Assembly: GCF_008806345.1 (NCBI RefSeq)
Contig: NZ_VZZJ01000013.1
Span: 62,001-126,000, forward strand
Length of the DNA: 64,000 nt
Source: Methylobacterium planeticum
GTDB taxonomy: Bacteria; Pseudomonadota; Alphaproteobacteria; Rhizobiales; Beijerinckiaceae
Direction: 5' to 3'
The position numbers were made by a program, and so were the translations under genes. This document shows positions 34,738-43,362 of the stretch, piece by piece. Each line of letters starts with the position of its first letter. Positions within the stretch are counted from its first letter, which is position 1. Below the pieces are notes generated by a model. The model worked only from the letters and a program-made list of their open reading frames with translations. It was not told where the DNA came from and made no database searches.

Positions 34738-36963
34738 TCACGATTCCCGCCTGGGACGCAACGCAACGATGTTGCCGGCTTGCGCGGGCGCGGCCGCCGT
34801 CCCCAGCACCTCGGCGACCTTGCGGGCGAGTTGCTCGCGCTTGAACGGCTTGCCGAGAAGCTGCACCCCGTCGTCCAGCCGGCCGTGGTGGACGATGGAG
34901 TTCTCGGTGTAGCCGGACATGAAGACCACCCTCACCTCAGGCCGCAGCGCCAGGACGCGCTCGGAGAGCTCCCGGCCCCGCACCTTCCCGGGCAGGACCA
35001 CGTCGGTGAGCAGCAAGTCGATGGACGCCGTGTTCGCCCCGAAGACGCGCAACGCCTCCTCGCCGTCCGCGGCCTCCAGCACCCGGTAGCCGAGGTCCCC
35101 CAGGATCGCGCAGGCGATCTCCCGGACCGCCGCTTCGTCCTCCACCACCAGCACGGTGGCGGAGCCCCGCGGCAGCTCCACGGGTGCGCCGGCGTGCCGG
35201 CCGCCGACCGCCGCCGTCCCGATGGCGCGCGGCAGGTAGATCTTCACCGTCGTGCCCTCGCCGGGCTCGGAGTAGATCTTCACATGGCCGCCCGACTGCT
35301 TGACGAAGCCGAACACCATGGCGAGGCCGAGCCCCGTGCCCTTGCCGTCGGGCTTGGTCGTGAAGAACGGCTCGAACACGCGGGCCGCCACCTCCGGCGT
35401 CATGCCGTGGCCGGTATCGGACACCGCCAGCATGGCGTAGTCGCCGGGCACGACCTCGGCATGGTGCCGGGCATACGCGTGGTCCAGCACCGTGTTGCCG
35501 AGCTCGATGGTGAGGCGACCCCCGCCCGGCATGGCGTCGCGGGCGTTCAGGGCGAGGTTCAGGACCGCGCTCTCCAATTGTGCCGGGTCGGCCATCGCCG
35601 GCCACAGGCCGGCGGTCTCGACGTAGCGCACCGCGATGTGCTCGCCCAGCGTGCGCCGGAGCAGCGGGACCAAGTCCGGCATCGTCGCCGCCAGGTCGAC
35701 GGCGGCCGGAGCGAGCGGCTGCTTGCGGGCGAAGGCGAGGAGCTGGCCGGTCAGGGTCGCGCCGCGCTGGGCCGCCCAGGCGGCGCGCTCGATCCGCTCC
35801 TGCAGCTTGGCGTCGTCCGCCAGCTTTGCGCGGACGAACTCCAGGTTCCCGAGGATCACCTGCAGCAGGTTGTTGAAGTCGTGCGCGATGCCCCCGGTCA
35901 ACTGGCCGATGGCCTGCATCTTCTGGGCCTCGCGCAGCACGCCCTCGGCCTGGGCGCGCTTGGTCATGTCGGAGATGGTCAGGACGAAGCCGCCGTCCGG
36001 CATCGTGGTGCGGCGGATCTCGAGGTGGTGCCCGTCGGATCGCTCGCGCTCGTACGTCACCGCCTCGCGGGGGCCCTGCCCGCCGTGCCGGACCTGGTCT
36101 TCGCTCTCCAGGCCGGGGCGGCCCGGCTCGGCGGTGTGCTCGGCGAAAGCCCCGTAGGCCGTACCGGGCCGGACCAGGGCCTTGGGCAGATCGAGCAGAA
36201 CCTCGAAGCACGCGTTCCAGTTCTTCAGCATCCCGTCCGGCCCGAACACCGCGACGCCCTGGCTTAGGCTGTCGAGGGTCGTGCGCAGGCGCAGCGCCAG
36301 CGTGCGCTGCTCGGTCTCGGTCCGGTTCGAGCGAGACACGGCGTGGTTCAGGAGGCGGGCGGCCCAGAGCAGGGTCAGGACGGCGAGGAGGAAGCCGCCC
36401 AGCGTCAGCCAGTGCACCCAGGTGGCGCGTGCGTCGTTCTCGCGGAGGCGTCGGGCGAGGAGCGCCTCCTCCTCGGCCAGCATGGCTCCGAGCGTCGCCT
36501 CGGCCTCCTTCATGAAGCCGCGGCCCGCATCGGTGTTGACGAGGCGCTCGGCCGCCTCGACGCCGACGTCGCGGCGCAGTCGCACCGTCTGGGCGAGCTC
36601 CTCGAGCTTACGCTGCACGACCGGCGCCAGGGCATGCAGGCGCTCCTGCTGGGCCGGGTTGTCGGCGGTGATCTTCTGCAACTCGCCCTGGAGGATGCCG
36701 AGCCGGTCGCGGGCGGCCTCGTAGGGCGCGAGGTAATCGTCCCTGCCCGTGATGATGTAGCCGCGCTGTCCGGTCTCCGCGTCGCGCAGGGCGATGGCGA
36801 GGTCCTTCAGGGTGGCGAGCACGCGATAGCTGTGCTGCGACCACGCGCGGGCCTCGCGCGAGGCGTCGAGACGCTCCCAGGTCACGGCCCCGACGAGGGC
36901 CAGGATGGCGAGCAGCACCCCGAAGCCGAGGAGGTTCGCGCGTGCGACGATGCGCTTCGACAT
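34738..36963 (-). CDS. Hybrid histidine kinase with CHASE3 sensor
   Basis: 741 residues from ATG 36963. Two membrane segments (about 10-30 and 180-202) frame a periplasmic CHASE3 domain containing ALRDAETGQRGYIITGRDDY. A PAS-7-like domain follows (LDSLSQGVAVFGPDGMLKNW), then HisKA with QLTGGIAHDFNNLLQVIL, HATPase (NLALNARDAMPGGG, DTGHGMTPEVA, GKGTGLGLAMVFG) and a receiver with LLLTDVVLPGKVRG. It senses the periplasm or membrane. Longer in-frame starts upstream add 38 basic low-complexity residues. The close similarity of its kinase core to its neighbours suggests amplification of one ancestral kinase. Confidence 0.95.
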   Translation of the reverse strand: MSKRIVARANLLGFGVLLAILALVGAVTWERLDASREARAWSQHSYRVLATLKDLAIALRDAETGQRGYIITGRDDYLAPYEAARDRLGILQGELQKITADNPAQQERLHALAPVVQRKLEELAQTVRLRRDVGVEAAERLVNTDAGRGFMKEAEATLGAMLAEEEALLARRLRENDARATWVHWLTLGGFLLAVLTLLWAARLLNHAVSRSNRTETEQRTLALRLRTTLDSLSQGVAVFGPDGMLKNWNACFEVLLDLPKALVRPGTAYGAFAEHTAEPGRPGLESEDQVRHGGQGPREAVTYERERSDGHHLEIRRTTMPDGGFVLTISDMTKRAQAEGVLREAQKMQAIGQLTGGIAHDFNNLLQVILGNLEFVRAKLADDAKLQERIERAAWAAQRGATLTGQLLAFARKQPLAPAAVDLAATMPDLVPLLRRTLGEHIAVRYVETAGLWPAMADPAQLESAVLNLALNARDAMPGGGRLTIELGNTVLDHAYARHHAEVVPGDYAMLAVSDTGHGMTPEVAARVFEPFFTTKPDGKGTGLGLAMVFGFVKQSGGHVKIYSEPGEGTTVKIYLPRAIGTAAVGGRHAGAPVELPRGSATVLVVEDEAAVREIACAILGDLGYRVLEAADGEEALRVFGANTASIDLLLTDVVLPGKVRGRELSERVLALRPEVRVVFMSGYTENSIVHHGRLDDGVQLLGKPFKREQLARKVAEVLGTAAAPAQAGNIVALRPRRES

Positions 36964-37134
36964 GATTTTGAGGTCCGCCGCCCGCGTCGTGGCCCGGGTC
37001 GGGCCGCGCCGCCGCGGAGCTTGCTCGAACGCCGATGACCCGGAGTCGCGTGCGCGCTTGCAGGCACTGTCTAGCACGATACCCCGCGATTGCGGGCCTT
37101 TTGCGGAAGCTTCGCCGTCGGGACGCGAGCCCGG

Positions 37135-39642
37135 CTACGCGCCCAGGATGCGCTTCCGACGCTGCCAGGTCGCGACCTTGCGCAGCAGGCGCGAGAGCTG
37201 CTCGACCGAGTAGGGCTTGTGCAGCAGCTCGAACCCGTAGGTGCCGTTCTGCGCCAGCACGTGACTGTAGCCGGACGCCAGGAGCACCGGCAGGTCATGG
37301 TACAGGCGGCGGATCTCGTGGGCGAGGTCGATGCCGTTCGTGCCGGGCATGACCACGTCGGTGAACACCACGTCGAACCGGTCCGCGTCCTTCGCCAGCT
37401 CGGCCAGCGCCTCCTCGGCGCTCGCGGCCCAGACGGTCCCGTAACCGAGCTCCGCCAGCGTCTGGGTCGCGAAGGTGCCCACGTCGACATTGTCCTCGAC
37501 GACGAGGACGCAGGTGCCGTGACCATCCGCCAGGAACTCCGGTTCCCGCGCCGCGGACGCCGCCGTTTCGGACCCCGGCACCCGCGGCAGGTAGAGCGTG
37601 AACGTGGCGCCCTCGCCGAGCACGCTGGCGACCGCCACCTCGCCGCCCGACTGCTTGGCGAACCCGAACACCTGGCTGAGCCCGAGGCCGGTGCCCTGGC
37701 CCACGCCCTTGGTGGTGAAGAACGGCTCGAAGATCCGTTCGAGCCGGTCGGCGGGGATGCCGCAGCCGGTGTCGGAGACCGACACGGCCACGAACGCGCC
37801 CCTGATGGCGGGCTGCCGGCGCAGGCCGGGCATTCCCTCTACGGGCCGCACGACGATGGTGAGGCGGCCCTCGCCGTCCATGGCATCGCGGGCGTTGACG
37901 GCCATGTTCACCAGGGCGGTGTCGAACTGGCTCGGATCGGCGTCGACGTGACAGGCCTCCCCGGGCAGGTCGGTCTCGATCACGATGCGCGAGCCGGTGA
38001 GCGTGCCCATCATGTCGCCGATGGCCCGCACGCTGTCGCAAGTGTCGAACACCTCGGGCTTGAGCGCCTGCCGCCGCGCGAAGGCAAGGAGCTGGCCCGT
38101 CAGCTTGGCGGCGCGCTCGACCGTGTCGGAGATCGCGCCGACGTAGCGGGCGCGGCGCTCGTCCGAGAGGTTCGGGCGCTTGAGGAGGTCGGTCGACGAC
38201 TTGATGACGGTGAGAAGGTTGTTGAAATCGTGCGCCACGCCGCCGGTCAACTGCCCGACGGCCTCCATCTTCTGCGCCTGGCGCAGGGCCTCTTCCGTCT
38301 GCCGCTGACCGGTGGTGTCGACCCCGACCCCGGTCCGCCGGATCGGCGTGCCGTCCGCGTCGTGATAGGTGTGGCCGCGCGAATTCACCCAGCGGACCGC
38401 CCCGTTCGGATGGAGGATGCGGTATTCGAGCTCGATGTCGCCGGGGTTGGCCAAGCCGCCGGCCATCGTGGCCTTCAGCGAGGCCCGGTCGTCGGGGTGG
38501 ACGTTGCCGAGGAACTCCGCCCGCGTCACGCCGCCCGGCCCCCGCGCCGGATCGAGCGCGTAGAGCTCGGCGATGGCGGCGTCGTAGAAGAAGAGGTCGC
38601 TCGCGACCTCGTAGGTCCAGGCCCCCACGCCCCCCACCGCGGAGAGCGCCAGGCGGGCGAAGTCCTGGGTGTCGCGGAGGATGCCCTCCCGCTCCCTGTG
38701 CGCGGTCACGTCCCGGCCGCTGCCGTAGACGTGACCGTCCTCGAAGGTTCCCGTCCAGGCGAACCACCGGTAGCTGCCGTCCTTGTGCCGGAGGCGGTAC
38801 TCGTAGGGCGTCGTCAACGGCCGGCGCAGGACGTCCGCGAAGGCCGCCAGCGTCGGTTCGACGTCGTCCGGGTGCGTGAGGTCGACGAAGGGGACGCCCA
38901 GCAACTCCCGGTCCTCCCAGCCGAGCAGGCGCGTCCACGCCTCGTTGACGGCTTCGAGGCTGCCGTCGATGCGCGCGACGACGAGGAGGTCCTGCGACAG
39001 CCCCCAGGCGCGGTCGCGCTCATGGGTCCGGGCCGCGACGTCCCTTTCGAGCCGTTCGTTGAGGCGCCGCAACTCGTCCTGGCTCCGGCGCAGGGCTTGG
39101 TCCGAGCTGTGCCGCTCGATGGCGAGGGCGGCGGTCTGCGTGATGAGCGCGATGGCTTCGAGGTCGCACGGCGTCGGCGTTCGGGGCTGGGCGTAGTAGA
39201 CCGCGAAGGTGCCGAGCACCGTCCCGCCCGCGGCCCGGATCGGGGTCGACCAGCAGGCCCGCAGGCCGTGTCCCAGGGCCAGGTCCCGAAAGTCCTCCCA
39301 GAGCGGGTCCGCGGCGATGTCGCTCGCGTAGACGGCTTCGGCCCGGGCGACGGCCGTGCCACAGGAGCCGACGCCTTCGCCGATGGCGATGCCGTCGATG
39401 GCCTCGTTGTAGGCGGCTGGCAGGCTCGGGGCCGCCCCGTGACGCAGGGATCGCCCGTTCTCGCTCAGGAACAGCACCGAGGTCATCATGTGCTGGTCGG
39501 TCTGCTCCTCCACCGCGCGAAGCAGGTCCTCCAGCACCGCGCCGAGGGGCACGCCGGACGCGATCTGCGCCAGGACCTGCCGCTCGCGCTCGACCAGCCT
39601 GCGGGCGGCGTCGGAGCCATCGAAGGCGGCGAAGGACGGCAT
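37135..39642 (-). CDS. Hybrid histidine kinase, GAF-PAS-PAS
   Basis: 835 residues from ATG 39642. A GAF domain (about 20-170, GSCGTAVARAEAVYASDIAA) is followed by two PAS domains (215-330: VVARIDGSLEAVNEAWTRLL; 345-460: FYDAAIAELYALDPARG), HisKA with QLTGGVAHDFNNLLTVIK, HATPase (NMAVNARDAMDGEG, DTGCGIPADRL, GQGTGLGLSQVFG) and a receiver with VVFTDVVMPGTNGID. No membrane segment. The ParD-like gene ends four bases before this start, so both are translated from one mRNA. The kinase core is about the same as that of the plus-strand kinase at 40.2 kb. Confidence 0.95.
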   Translation of the reverse strand: MPSFAAFDGSDAARRLVERERQVLAQIASGVPLGAVLEDLLRAVEEQTDQHMMTSVLFLSENGRSLRHGAAPSLPAAYNEAIDGIAIGEGVGSCGTAVARAEAVYASDIAADPLWEDFRDLALGHGLRACWSTPIRAAGGTVLGTFAVYYAQPRTPTPCDLEAIALITQTAALAIERHSSDQALRRSQDELRRLNERLERDVAARTHERDRAWGLSQDLLVVARIDGSLEAVNEAWTRLLGWEDRELLGVPFVDLTHPDDVEPTLAAFADVLRRPLTTPYEYRLRHKDGSYRWFAWTGTFEDGHVYGSGRDVTAHREREGILRDTQDFARLALSAVGGVGAWTYEVASDLFFYDAAIAELYALDPARGPGGVTRAEFLGNVHPDDRASLKATMAGGLANPGDIELEYRILHPNGAVRWVNSRGHTYHDADGTPIRRTGVGVDTTGQRQTEEALRQAQKMEAVGQLTGGVAHDFNNLLTVIKSSTDLLKRPNLSDERRARYVGAISDTVERAAKLTGQLLAFARRQALKPEVFDTCDSVRAIGDMMGTLTGSRIVIETDLPGEACHVDADPSQFDTALVNMAVNARDAMDGEGRLTIVVRPVEGMPGLRRQPAIRGAFVAVSVSDTGCGIPADRLERIFEPFFTTKGVGQGTGLGLSQVFGFAKQSGGEVAVASVLGEGATFTLYLPRVPGSETAASAAREPEFLADGHGTCVLVVEDNVDVGTFATQTLAELGYGTVWAASAEEALAELAKDADRFDVVFTDVVMPGTNGIDLAHEIRRLYHDLPVLLASGYSHVLAQNGTYGFELLHKPYSVEQLSRLLRKVATWQRRKRILGA

Positions 39643-39646
39643 CGGC

Positions 39647-39862
39647 TCAAGCGCCCTCTTGCGAAAGCCCGGCCTCGCCGGGACGCCGCTTCCCGCGGTT
39701 CGCCCTCGCCAGGGCCCTGCCCTCCTCCCGCTCCATGAGCAGGCGCAGGCCCGCACGGATCACCTCGCTGGCCGAGGCGTACTCGCCGCCGGCGACCTGG
39801 TCCGCGACGAAGCGCGCGAGCGGGGCCGTCAGGGCGACGTGCTGGGAGTGCTTGGCTGCCAT
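39647..39862 (-). CDS. ParD-like antitoxin, no toxin partner
   Basis: 71 residues from ATG 39862 (ATG 39886 is in frame). MAAKHSQHVALTAPLARFVA is followed by GGEYASASEVIRAGLRLLME, the ribbon-helix-helix pattern of ParD/CC2985 antitoxins (strand, then SASEVIRxALR), and a basic tail. In the usual operon parE follows parD directly, but here the next gene, 4 bases on, is a hybrid kinase. No ParE-like frame was found on either side. It may be an orphan that represses its own promoter and thereby sets kinase expression. Confidence 0.85.
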   Translation of the reverse strand: MAAKHSQHVALTAPLARFVADQVAGGEYASASEVIRAGLRLLMEREEGRALARANRGKRRPGEAGLSQEGA

Positions 39863-40203
39863 CGGGCCGGGTAGCACGGCGCCCATGCGGGTGTCACCTT
39901 CGGCCACCCCGATCGTGCGGCGCCGACCCCTCGCCCGCTCCCTCGAGGAGCCGGCGCGCAAGGCTGCGGAGGCCATCGCGAGGCGCTCCCCGCCCGGCCT
40001 GCGGCTCGTCTCGGGCGGACCGCGCGCGGCGAACAGGGCCGACGGATAGGGCGGCCAGGTACAAGCTGTCGCGGGGGGCTCGATCGAACCCGCCCGGCAT
40101 TGCCGCGGGCGAGGCTGCGCTGATAGGTTGCGCGCGATGTGCCTGCGGCTGGGCCCGCGGTCGCGGCGGCGCGCCGAAGGGTTCCGGTCCCGGTCGCGCG
40201 ACC
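39863..40203. other. Divergent region between ParD-like gene and hybrid kinase 4
   Basis: Contains promoters for both directions by necessity. No ParE gene, terminator or motif of the CTGTAACnGTTACAG family was seen. Confidence 0.4.
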
Positions 40204-42756
40204 ATGCCCGCATCCCGCGGGCGGGCACGCATCTCAGGGAAGGGCCGGGGGAATCGGGTCGTGCGGAAGGACGGCGGCACCCCCAAGGGGCATGACGCGG
40301 TGAGCGACGCCCTGGCCTTCCTGGCGGGCGGCGGCGAGGCCGCGCGCCTGATCCGCGGGCGCGACTGGTCGGACCATCCCCTCGGGCCGCCAGAAGGCTG
40401 GCCGGTCGAGCTCCGAACGGCTCTCAGCCTCGTGCTGAACTCCCCGGAATCGATGATCCTGGCCTGGGGGCCGGACCTCAGCTTCTTCTTCAACGACACC
40501 TACTTCCCGCTGCTCGGCCCCCGGCTGGCCTGGGCGATGGGCGAGCGCTTCGACGTGGTCTGGGCCGATGCCTGGGAGCAGGCCAAGCCCATCATCGACG
40601 ATGCCTTCGCGGGCCGCAGCCGCCGCTTCGACGACCTGCCGTGGAAGCTCGACACCGACCGCGGCCTCGCCGACACCTGGTTCTCGTTCTCCTACTCGCG
40701 CGTGCTCGACCGCGACGGGGTGGTCGCGGGGCTGTTCATCTTCACCAACGAGACCACCAAGCGCGTGCTCGGCGACCGGGCCCTGCGCGAGAGCGAGGAG
40801 CATTACCGCCAGACCGTCGAGCTCAACCCGCAGGTGCCGTGGACCTGCGACCCGCACGGCAACGTCACCTCGTACTCGAACCGCTGGCTCGAACTCACGG
40901 GCCAGGCCCCGGGCGAACCGGACGGCTCCGGCTGGACCAGGGTCTTGCATCCCGACGACCTGCCGGGAACCATGGACGCGTTCGCGGCCGCGCTCTCGTC
41001 GGGCGAGCCCGTCGACGTGGACTACCGCCTCCGCATGGCGGCGACCGGCAAGTACCGCTGGATGCGCGCCCGCGCCCAGCCGCGCCGGGACCCCGACGGC
41101 GCCATCGTGCGCTGGTACGGCGTCGTCGAGGACGTCCACGACCGCAAGCTCGCCGAGGGCCGGCTGCGCGAGATGAACGAGACGCTGGAGCGGCGCGTCG
41201 AGGAGGTGCTCCTGCAGCGCAAGCTCTGGGCCGAGGTGTTCGAGACCACCGACGCCCTCGTCGGCGCGCTCGACACCGACTTCCGGTTGCTGGCGGCAAA
41301 CCGGGCCTGGGTCGAGGAGTTCGAGGCGGTCTTCGGCATCCGCCCCCGTGTCGGCGACGACATCCTCGACCTCCTGTCGCAGAGGCCCGAGCACGTCGCC
41401 CCGGTGCGCGCGACCTGGGCAAGGGCGCTGGCGGGCGAGGAGTTCACGGTGGTCGAGGCGTTCGGCGACCCGGACAGGAAGCGTCCCTGCTACGAGATCA
41501 AGTTCACGACGTTGCGCGACGCCGAGGGGCGCCGGCTCGGCGCCTTCCAGTACGTCCAGGACGTGACCGAGCGGCTGCGCGACCAGGAACGCCTCTCCAG
41601 GGCCGAGGAGGCCCTCCATCACGCCCAGAAGCTGGATGCGGTCGGACAGCTCACGGGCGGCGTGGCGCATGACTTCAACAACCTGCTGACCATCATCCGC
41701 TCGTCGGTCGAGTTCCTGCGTCGGCCGGACCTCGCCGAGGAGCGGCGCAGGCGGTACCTTGAGGCGGTCTCCGACACCGTGGAGCGGGCCTCGAAGCTCA
41801 CGAGCCAGCTGCTGGCCTTCGCCAGGCGGCAGGCGCTCCAGCCCGAGGTGTTCGACGTCGGCGTGCGCCTGCGCGGCGTCTCGGACATGCTGAACGCCGT
41901 GACGGGCGCGCGCATCCGCATCGTGACCGAGCTGCCGGAGGTGCCCTGCCACGTGCGGTCCGACCCGAGCCAGTTCGAGACAGCCCTGGTCAACCTGGCG
42001 GTGAACGCGCGCGACGCCATGGACGGCGCGGGCACGCTGACGCTTCGGCTGGAATGCGGGGCCGCGCTTCCCGGCATCCGCGGCCACGCGGGTGCGCGCG
42101 GGCCCTTCGCGGCGGTGTCGGTCGCGGACGGGGGCGCGGGCATCGCGCCGGACCTGCTGGAGCGGATCTTCGAGCCCTTCTTCACGACGAAGGAGGTCGG
42201 GAAGGGCACCGGCCTCGGCCTCTCCCAGGTCATCGGGTTCGCCAAGCAATCCGGGGGCGACGTGAAGGTCGCGAGCGAGGTCGGCCGCGGCACGACCTTC
42301 GTCCTCTACCTGCCCCAGGTCGAGCCGCCGGTCCGGACCGACGAGGCCGACGACGGCAGGCCCGCGATCCGGCACGAGGAACGGTCGCTGCGCCTCCTGG
42401 TCGTCGAGGACAACCTCGACGTCGGTCGCTTCTGCGTGCAGCTCCTTCAGGATCTCGGCCACGCGACGGTCTGGGCGCACAATGCCGAGGCGGCGCTGGA
42501 CGAGATGGAACGGGATCCGGCCGGGTTCGACGCGGTGTTCTCGGACGTGGTCATGCCGGGCATGGGTGGCGTCGCCCTCGCGCGGCGGCTGCGCGGAAGC
42601 CATCCGGAACTGCCGGTGGTGCTGACGACCGGCTACAGCGACGCGCTGGCGACGGACGACGCGCACGGCTTCGAGCTCGTCCGCAAGCCCTACTCGGCCG
42701 AGCGGGTCGCCCAGGCCCTCAGGGGGGCGCTGGCCCGCCGGCGCCCATCCGGCTAG
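40204..42756 (+). CDS. Hybrid histidine kinase with three PAS-like domains
   Basis: 850 residues as drawn from ATG 40204; GTG 40261 or 40300 are equally possible starts because conserved sequence begins at DALAFLAGGGEAARLIRGRD. That first PAS-type domain (GPPEGWPVELRTALSLVLNS) is found in many rhizobial kinases. A PAS_3 domain (about 195-310), a third PAS (335-455), HisKA with QLTGGVAHDFNNLLTIIR, HATPase (NLAVNARDAMDGAG, DGGAGIAPDLL, GKGTGLGLSQVIG) and a receiver with AVFSDVVMPGMGGVA follow. No membrane segment. The core pairs closely with the kinase at 37.1 kb, pointing to a recent duplication. Its end is 260 bases from the first operator-like palindrome. Confidence 0.94.
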   Translation: MPASRGRARISGKGRGNRVVRKDGGTPKGHDAVSDALAFLAGGGEAARLIRGRDWSDHPLGPPEGWPVELRTALSLVLNSPESMILAWGPDLSFFFNDTYFPLLGPRLAWAMGERFDVVWADAWEQAKPIIDDAFAGRSRRFDDLPWKLDTDRGLADTWFSFSYSRVLDRDGVVAGLFIFTNETTKRVLGDRALRESEEHYRQTVELNPQVPWTCDPHGNVTSYSNRWLELTGQAPGEPDGSGWTRVLHPDDLPGTMDAFAAALSSGEPVDVDYRLRMAATGKYRWMRARAQPRRDPDGAIVRWYGVVEDVHDRKLAEGRLREMNETLERRVEEVLLQRKLWAEVFETTDALVGALDTDFRLLAANRAWVEEFEAVFGIRPRVGDDILDLLSQRPEHVAPVRATWARALAGEEFTVVEAFGDPDRKRPCYEIKFTTLRDAEGRRLGAFQYVQDVTERLRDQERLSRAEEALHHAQKLDAVGQLTGGVAHDFNNLLTIIRSSVEFLRRPDLAEERRRRYLEAVSDTVERASKLTSQLLAFARRQALQPEVFDVGVRLRGVSDMLNAVTGARIRIVTELPEVPCHVRSDPSQFETALVNLAVNARDAMDGAGTLTLRLECGAALPGIRGHAGARGPFAAVSVADGGAGIAPDLLERIFEPFFTTKEVGKGTGLGLSQVIGFAKQSGGDVKVASEVGRGTTFVLYLPQVEPPVRTDEADDGRPAIRHEERSLRLLVVEDNLDVGRFCVQLLQDLGHATVWAHNAEAALDEMERDPAGFDAVFSDVVMPGMGGVALARRLRGSHPELPVVLTTGYSDALATDDAHGFELVRKPYSAERVAQALRGALARRRPSG

Positions 42757-42923
42757 CGACCGGCACCCGCGCCTTTGGGTACCGTCCTCAAGACCCGTCG
42801 GCGCCTGATCCCAGCCATCGCAGGCATGGGTGATCCCGTCGCAAACCCCGCCCGTGCGGGCCGGGCCGATCCGTGCGGCGCCTTTCGATCCGGCGACAGA
42901 GATCTCGTCTGTCAGCCACGGCC

Positions 42924-42938
42924 CTGTAACGGTTACAA
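42924..42938. promoter_or_regulatory. Operator-like palindrome, copy 1 (CTGTAACGGTTACAA)
   Basis: TGTAACGGTTACA (42925-42937) is an inverted repeat TGTAAC-N-GTTACA. It is 78 bases upstream of the gene at 43016. No -35 box lies at the fixed 2-bp distance seen in copies 4-6. Confidence 0.6.
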
Positions 42939-43015
42939 TTCCCGGATCCGGACGAAGCGCGCATCATGCGGGCGACCGATCGGGGGGACCGCGATTGCCG
43001 CGCCCGGAGGCTGCG

Positions 43016-43261
43016 ATGGAGCGTTCCCAGCAACGCGGCCTTGCGAGACTGTTGCTGCGCCATCCCGAGCGCCGGCAGGAGCTTCGTCGCAAGTTCGCCG
43101 AGAACGCCCAGCTCAGGGAACTCTGCGAGGCCTACGAGGCTGCATGCGAAGCAGCCGAGTACTGGGCAAAGTCGTCAGATCCTGTCGGACCTGCCCGTAC
43201 AGAAGAGTACCGCGAACTCGCCACAGCAACGGAGGAGGACATCTTCCACGCGATCTCGTGA
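43016..43261 (+). CDS. Small helical protein (81 aa), unknown
   Basis: ATG 43016 with GGAGG 5 bases upstream. All-helical: RGLARLLLRHPERRQELRRK, FAENAQLRELCEAYEAACEA, then a helix YRELATATEEDIFHA. Basic first third, acidic rest; cytosolic. It resembles short uncharacterised alphaproteobacterial proteins with an LRxLCExYxxACEAxxYW pattern, which I recall but cannot name. It sits between two palindromes and opens the regulon block. The function is unknown. Confidence 0.65.
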   Translation: MERSQQRGLARLLLRHPERRQELRRKFAENAQLRELCEAYEAACEAAEYWAKSSDPVGPARTEEYRELATATEEDIFHAIS

Positions 43262-43274
43262 CTGTCCAGCAAAT

Positions 43275-43289
43275 ATGTAATTCTTACAT
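43275..43289. promoter_or_regulatory. Palindrome ATGTAA-TTC-TTACAT upstream of the two-domain protein
   Basis: ATGTAATTCTTACAT is an inverted repeat of 6-bp arms, related in sequence to the CTGTAACnGTTACAG motif but with a 3-base centre. It lies in an AT-rich stretch (TGTTAATCTATGATATGC and TTAAAATACC follow) that is probably the promoter of the gene at 43363. Confidence 0.45.
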
Positions 43290-43362
43290 CTGTTAATCTA
43301 TGATATGCGTTAAAATACCTAGCATGATCAGAGCTGATTCGTTCGCAGTCTGCGAGGGGACC

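Noticed and set aside
32818..36267. 1149-codon frame antisense to the hybrid kinases
   Set aside because: It spans two real genes and the gap between them, with no start site or recognisable domain.
39863..40203. ParE toxin gene beside the ParD-like gene
   Set aside because: No frame on either strand shows the ParE pattern or adequate length.
42924..42938. Motif read as a LexA or CtrA site
   Set aside because: Alphaproteobacterial LexA uses GTTC-N7-GTTC and CtrA TTAA-N7-TTAA; neither matches CTGTAACGGTTACAA.
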